64,000 nt of DNA from Candolleomyces eurysporus (taxonomy: Eukaryota > Basidiomycota > Agaricomycetes > Agaricales > Psathyrellaceae): positions 62,001 to 126,000 of the forward strand of contig JANBPK010000715.1 of the NCBI GenBank assembly GCA_027579435.1, given 5' to 3'. Positions within the stretch are counted from its first letter, which is position 1. Every line of letters begins with the position of its first letter. This document shows, in pieces, positions 58,239 to 64,000 of this stretch. The notes below the pieces were generated by a model. It was not told the DNA's origin, did no database searches, and saw only the letters and a program-made list of their open reading frames with translations. The position numbers were made by a program, and so were the translations under genes.

Positions 58239-59662
58239 TTACGAAGCCGGAAGAGCGCTGGAAGCAGCAACTTTGCTACAGCTCTCGTCATCATGGCGGT
58301 GATCGACTTCCAACGCTTCCACCTCCCCAGGACCAAAGCACAACTGCCCAAGTCCAAGATCATGCAGCCTCGTCATACGGACAATCATACCAAGGGCGTG
58401 GCTCGTATCGCTTTGACTCCGAGCTCGAGTATCCGAAGCGTTGAGCAGGTCCCAAGATTGGTCGTCGATTTCCTCTGCCATTTTGCCCCATGCGCCTTTG
58501 ATGGCACCTGGGAAGGTGAAGGATGCTAGGACGAAGCAGACTGGGGAGCCTAGAGGAGGGATGGAGCATATCAGCATATCAAGTCGTTACGTTGTCTCGT
58601 GAGGGGAAGAGGAGAGGGAGGGAGAGTATACGTACATATTCCACTTATTTGCTGCTCCAGTCGAAGCTGGGGAGGCGCAGGTTTAGGGCCTCCCACAGAA
58701 GCCTTCTCGCTCCCTACGTCGTGATCAGGGAGCGTATCTCCCAAACGGTAGAGCCGCTGACAAGCGGGACAGATCCTGCTTGTAGCTCGGCTCTTATTGT
58801 ACCAAAGAATCTGCAAACAAAACACACATGAGTTACGGCGGAAGGGGGTAGGTAAGCCGAGTGAGGTAGACACGCTACGTACCGTAGCTACCTCCTCCGG
58901 TAAAACAGTTTGCAGCATCTGCAGCACTTCCTCTTGCGCGAACTCTGCACATAGTGGGTCCTGTGTTATCATTCAGCTGTCACAAACCGCGTCTCTACTC
59001 TCGTCATTCGAATTAATTGAGCTACTCACATCAAACGCAGGCATCTGAGCAAAAAACTCAGACTTCAAAAACCCCTTAACATCCCTCACCCTCGGTCCAT
59101 TCCCCGGATCGTGTATAACAGGCGGCTTCTTCAACACTTTCTCAATCACGTCCGTGCATTCCTCCGGTACGATTCTCGTCCTTGAGCTCTTCAGTGTTGC
59201 CGCGGTAATGTGTTGGTAGTACTTGTCGTAATACGATTCGATGTAATCATAGTAGGATGTAGATGAATTAGAAGTTGACTCGGGATTGTGATATAGGATT
59301 TGCGAATCGAGTAGGGGAGATGAAGAAGAGCCTGTAGGTGGAGGTGTGAGGAGAGGTGAAGGTGGGTAGCTTGAGTCGTCGGTAACGCAAGTCGGCGGCG
59401 TTACCTTCGACCGTAATGTTCGCTGTGGAGGTTTCTGAGATGGTACTGCCCGAGATTGCTTCGACGCTGGTAGGGGAGCCGATTGCTCTCCCCGCTTCGA
59501 CTGATGCTGCTGGGATGGCGGTAGAGTTTTCCGCGGTATCTCTGGTGAGAGCTTCCCATTCAGCGTGCTTGGTTTCGCACTGGACTCGCCGGTCCGTTTC
59601 TGCTGCTGCTTCTTCCCATTCGCCTTGTTCCTCCTCCGTTTAGGATTGGACGGTCCAGGCAT
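58239..59662 (-). CDS. Conserved basidiomycete protein of unknown function
   Basis: Exons 59662-59030, 58960-58883, 58810-58636, 58549-58239; 398 aa, all in phase. The N-terminus is basic and low-complexity ('NPKRRRNKANGKKQQQKR'), possibly a nuclear localisation signal, followed by Pro/Ser-rich sequence and a Tyr-rich patch (YYDYIESYYDKYY). The C-terminal half is ordered: 'FLKSEFFAQMPAFD', 'EEVLQMLQTVLPEEVAT', 'SRICPACQRLYRLGD' with a single CxxC that could be half of a zinc site, and 'GAIKGAWGKMAEEIDD'. I recall similar hypothetical proteins in agarics but no function. Confidence 0.75.
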
Positions 59663-59957
59663 GACGATTGCCTCGTGGTGGTGGTGGTGGTCGAGGTTGC
59701 CTTGAGGAAGATGATGTGGTCGCTAATGCCAGCAACGCGCACTGCCGATATTTGCTCATCGTCATCACTGCGCGTGAACCGTGGAAAGCCTGCGACGCGT
59801 CGCGTCACATCAAGTGGTAACGCGTCCGTGACATAAAAGATAGGAGCGCAATGCGCAGCCAACTCTCCTAGCAACCGCGTTAAGATTTACCATCTACGAT
59901 GGAGGTAAAAGGAAAACGATATGCGTATATGACTTCTATTGTACTTAAATACTCGAC

Positions 59958-62900
59958 TCAAACAGTGACATTGCGGTACTCAACCCTCTTATCCTTAATC
60001 AACCCATTCTCCACAAGCAACTGCCTAATCTTGGCATCATCCACCTTATCCTCCTTCTCATCATACGCATCCTTCACAGTCTGCACAGCCGTATTCTGCC
60101 ACTCGGGGAACTCCTTCGCCGCATAGATCCTCACACTCTTCGGCTTCTTCGGGTCGAAAGGCGCGCTATATCTGTGTTCGCCTTCTTGCCCTTGGCCGCT
60201 TTTTGGAGCATCCTCAGCAAATTGGTTTCAGCGTCACGGATCGTCTTGATAGTGCCCCGCATGTACAATCCCGCTTCGATGATGGTAAGATCGACGGGCG
60301 TGGATGGTGTAGGCCGGAGTGCATGTTGAATGGATTTGGGTTCGGAGAGGATGTCGGACCAGATTTGTTCGGCAAAGTGAGGGGCGATGGGGTGATGAGG
60401 AGGGCGGCGGTGCGGATCCAGTAGAGGACGAGGTCGCGGCGCATACCGACGTCGCTGGTGACTTCACGGTACCAGTCTCGAGCGCTTTGAAGTTCGTAGA
60501 AACCGTACTTCAAGGCGTCGTTGTAGTTCGTGCTAGATTTGCCGTGGGTACAAAGATAAAGCTATGGGTAAAAGAAAATCACTCACGCTTCGTAGTGACT
60601 GTGTGTGATGTTGATCAGATCGTTGACCTCGTTCTCGAAGCCAATATCATGGTAATTCCGTGGTCCGGTCCTCAAGTTAGCCTGATCCTTGGCCATATCC
60701 TGCAAACGAAATCCAATCGTCAATCCCCATCTCAGGTTTCCAAGTCATCCACGGAATACGTACCTCACACCAGCACAAAAACGTATGCGCATGCAAAATG
60801 TTCGCATTCGCAGTCTTCTGCTTAAAGTTGGCATACTCCAACCCACCGCCAGCATCAGCCAGGGACAACCTCGTCGCATCCGCGCCAAACTTCTCAATCG
60901 CCTCCCGAAGCGTCAACGAGTTACCGGTACTCTTCGACATCTTCTTCCCATTCAGCATCAAGTGCCCGTTGGTCCTCATACTCAGAGGCCGCTTGTCGTC
61001 AGGGAACAAAGCGGCGTGATTATACAGGGCGAAGGTCAGCTGGTTGGGAACCAGATCCTTGGCGGAGGACCGGATATCGAAGGGGTAGAAGTACTCGCAC
61101 TCGTATTTGAGAGTGTCGGCCTATTCTTTAGGGAGAGGAGCAGGTCGGGCTAGGGTCCGTTCCAGGAGATGTATTCCCAAACTTCGCCAGTCATTGGTCG
61201 GCGGTGGTACCCGGAGGTCCGGGTTTGCTACCGTCCAGGCTGTTCTTTATTGAAATTATACTCGTCTTTAGCGAGGAACAGCTTGGTTAGATGAGGAAAG
61301 ACGCACTGTGCAAGGACTGAGCAACGGTATAGTAGCTCATGTAAATCGTCGAATCACTCAACGACTCGACTGTGGAAAGCATGTCGGGTCTCGGAGGTAT
61401 ACGTGTTCATCTTCGCCAGCAACCTGCATCGGGTCGAACAATCCATTGATCAGAACACAAGCGTCCTCGTCGTGGTAGATGAGGGAAAAAACGCACCCTT
61501 CGGTTTGCTTCTTCCACTCAGGCTCGCCATAATCCAAATGACACTGGTCCATGAACGCAACAACACACTCATCCGAGAGGACAAAATCTTCGGGTTCCGC
61601 ATACGCAGACACCAATCAGCCTCGATCATGCTGTCCCGAACGAATCCCCCCTTGTACGCGATCTCCTTGGCCTCTGCAAGCTGCTTGGTTTCCTTTTGAG
61701 ACTGGATCTTGAATGGCTTGACGATAGCAGGGGCGGTCATGTCGCCATAGATTGCAATGGACGGGGACTGACGGGTCGATTCTGTGGAACTCGGGCTTGC
61801 GCAGGTCCATGAGAGTTTGGTACTCGTCCGGTGAATCGAAAGGCACGTAAGTGACAACACCAGTTCCCTTCACAGCAGTGAGGAATTGATCGCATACTCA
61901 TAGAAATCCGCGGCATACCTTGGTGGCCAGAACATTGTCCAGAGGCAGAACGTAGGCTTCGGGGTTCACGACGAGTTGCACCTTGATTTTGGTACCGACG
62001 ATGATGGACGCAACAAGTTTGGCCAGCTGCTCGATATTGCCCCAAGGAGTGATGACACCCTGAAAGACCATGTTACGAGCGGCACGAAGCGTGCAGACGT
62101 AGGCCTCCTGGTTGTCGAACACGCCGCGCTTGATTCCAGTTCCGACGAAGCAGTTCGTCTGGCCGTACATGGTCTCTGGCGGCGGCTACGAGGTAGACCT
62201 TTTGGTTGCCAACCTTGTTGCTGATCAAGGTCTGAGCTTCGGGACTCCGTTGGAATACTTCAATCTTGACACAGGTGTATTCCTGGGGCCGATACCTTCG
62301 CCATCTTGACGTTCGTGGTCCATGCAAGGCTGGCCATGCCTGGGACTGTAGATGGTGTAACGTTCGCCGAACTTGATATTGCCGGGTCTATGATAGAGTT
62401 TGTTGACCGCGGTCACAAAGACATCGTGGTGGGGATTTACGTCGGTGGTGAGGAAGGCTTCGTCGCCAGTCAATTCGAGCACCGAATGCGTCGCTGTTGT
62501 CGTCCTGCAGATTATTCAGACGGGTGACGAGACGCGAGCGAAAATGTACATACGATAGCGATGGGAGGGAAGTAGGTGAGCCAGTACAGAGGGTCGGCGA
62601 GTTCTTTGATTTCAGCGAGCAACGCCAACGGATTCTATGATTCGGAATTGGTAGGTCAAGCTGGTGGATTCTGCAAAAAGCTTTCCCNTTTTTTTGCTTT
62701 GGTCTTGTCCTGTGACGCTGCCTCCTCCTTTTCTCTCTCCTTCTCCGCCTCCGCCTCCATCCGTGCCTGGACCTCTTCAGAGTTCTCAAAGTCTTGACCG
62801 AGTTCTATCTCTCGAATGATTTTATGCGGAGAACCGCCTAGGGAGACTTGAGAAGCCATAAGAATGAGAAAGTATTGATAGGCATACCGGTGACATGGAA

Positions 62901-63234
62901 TCAGGACACGTTTGCCTAGCATCTTCTGGTGTCCAGAAGCGAACTCGATCTTGGAAATATAAAGTCGTGTTCGAGATGGAGGCTTCCGCTCATGTAAATT
63001 TTCCGAACAACTTGGGCACTTTTCCTTAACCTCGGCCCTGGAGAGGCCAGCGAGCTCGTCAGGGCGAGGGGCGTTGACCTCGAAGACAAGTACTTTCTGT
63101 CATTGATCTTGGTGTTTCTTCTCGGCAGACTTGAGGTAATCTCGCTTGGCCATCTGGGGAGTGGTTAGGGGGCGCTGAGCGCTGAGCGGGGGACGAGGGG
63201 AACGTACTTGGGCCAGGTCAACGATTTGAGCCAT
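59958..63234 (-). pseudogene. LARS: Broken copy of cytosolic leucyl-tRNA synthetase
   Basis: Long stretches clearly derive from a leucyl-tRNA synthetase: 'ISKIEFASG', 'REIELGQDFEN', 'EYTCVKIEVFQ', 'YGQTNCFVGTGIK', '[20 protein letters not shown]', the KMSKS block 'LNGKKMSKSTGNSLTLREAI', and 'SRDWYREVTSDVGM'. The copy is disabled. The Trp codon expected after 'KKHQDQ' is TGA (63100-63102). The HIGH-motif region changes frame before and after, reading HLEH instead of HLGH. Several further frame changes occur in the editing and C-terminal regions, and the frame ends at 'IKDKRVEYRNVTV', short of the usual C-terminus. Introns are retained (for example the donor GTACGT after codon 9), so it arose by DNA duplication rather than retroposition. 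Confidence 0.85.
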
Positions 63235-63806
63235 GGAGAAGAAAGGGGCAGAAAGACGAGGGTTCAAGGACGTCACTCTGAGCCTGGCCGAGGCAGGTCC
63301 ATCACCTCGTGACTCCCACCGTCCAGCAAATTCTGACAGACTGATTTCACGTTTCTCGATTTACCGTCCACGCAGTGACTGGTTGTAGGCAAGATTATCT
63401 CAATTCGAGACTGTAGGATAAGGAAATGATCGCCCGTGGGAACAACTTGCCCTCACTGTCCATGGCTATGATCCTACCTATTCGCTCATTCTCGACGTCG
63501 AACTGTCATGAAACGAGACCCTTGTGTCGCATTTAACATATACGAACACTTTTCTGCACAGCACCAGCCAGCGCCATGCACTATAACGGTCGCCGTTCAT
63601 CTCAGATTCCTGCCCACGAGGCCGATATGTGCCATGTTGGGAACGGAGGGTCCCACTACGACTTAATAAGCGGGGCAGATTGTCGACTGTAAAAGTAGTC
63701 CCCTCTATCTTTTCCACCCCCTTTTACTCAACCGGTGAGCCACCCTCAATATTTAACGACCAAGCAAACGACTTACGGGCCCTGCTCTATAGTCTCTGTC
63801 ATCGTC

Positions 63807-64000
63807 ATGAGCTGCTGCGATGCAATCCCTGATAAACCTGCAGGGGTTATAGGCGTGGCTACAAGCGGCATCCAGGATGTATCGGCGTTGCTTCCACTTC
63901 TCGGCACAGAACAATGCGAGAGGCACGTCGCCTGTGCTCTAGAACGAGGTCAGCTGTATGCTGCAGCCACACCGATGTCCATCTTTGGTAGCCTCGGAAT
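63807..64000 (+). CDS. Start of a conserved unknown gene, cut by window end
   Basis: From the ATG at 63807 an open frame runs to the window end. It contains 'GVATSGIQDVSALLPLLGTE', 'CERHVACALERGQLYAAATP' and 'SIFGSLG'. I recall this block from agaric hypothetical proteins with hydrophobic segments but cannot name a function. It is divergent from the LARS pseudogene. The 3' part is outside the window. Confidence 0.65.
   Translation, partial: MSCCDAIPDKPAGVIGVATSGIQDVSALLPLLGTEQCERHVACALERGQLYAAATPMSIFGSLG

Noticed and set aside
1..64000. CRISPR arrays, rRNA genes and bacterial-type operons
   Set aside because: No regularly spaced repeats, rRNA segments or Shine-Dalgarno-led gene runs were seen; all genes are intron-rich and eukaryotic.

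Overview
The window looks like a gene-dense nuclear segment of an agaricomycete (mushroom-forming basidiomycete). Nearly every gene is broken by many short introns (about 50-70 nt) with GTRNGT...YAG borders. The gene families fit that group: DUF6533 membrane proteins, FunK1-type kinases, NACHT-WD40 NLR proteins, caspase-like proteins and the Ser/Thr-rich secreted family usually labelled 'ribosomal protein s17'. The species cannot be fixed from the sequence. The assembly carries many N characters. At several of them, removing the N is what restores a conserved reading frame, so some Ns are surplus bases.

Layout. 0.6-1.9 kb: DUF6533-like membrane protein (-). 3.1-7.5 kb: mitochondrial RNA polymerase RPO41 (-). 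7.7-10.4 kb: FunK1 kinase (-). 10.5-13.7 kb: two MITE-like inverted-repeat elements and poorly resolved sequence. 13.7-16.9 kb: a single gene (-) joining a caspase-like domain that lacks its catalytic His to an AIG1-like GTPase domain. 17-21.8 kb: hairpins and CpG-poor, LTR-like relics. 21.8-26.7 kb: a 1561-residue NACHT-WD40 NLR (-). 28.6-32.0 kb: one gene (+) encoding four tandem G domains. 33.2-34.4 kb: head-to-head ATP14 (-) and INH1 (+), both partners of mitochondrial ATP synthase. 35.0-37.7 kb: AP-1 beta adaptin (-). 37.9-39.7 kb: kelch protein (-). 42.0-44.6 kb: mucin-like secreted protein (+). 45.5-46.3 kb: cupredoxin (-). 46.6-48.7 kb: GH28 polygalacturonase (-). 49.4-57.3 kb: a duplicated cassette of two unknown Pro-rich-tailed proteins flanked by two paralogous membrane proteins. 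58.2-59.7 kb: conserved unknown protein (-). 60.0-63.2 kb: a broken cytosolic leucyl-tRNA synthetase copy (-). 63.8 kb to the end: start of a conserved gene (+).

The most notable block is 13.7-32 kb. Three NTPase-type signalling proteins of the kind linked to fungal non-self recognition and cell death lie within 18 kb around a transposon-derived island: a pseudo-caspase/GTPase fusion, an NLR and a four-G-domain GTPase. The two GTPase genes share an identical exon module, a 34-nt P-loop exon followed by an exon of about 206 nt. I derived exon coordinates by hand from splice signals and phase arithmetic. For the genes where full exon lists are given, the summed exon lengths close in frame.
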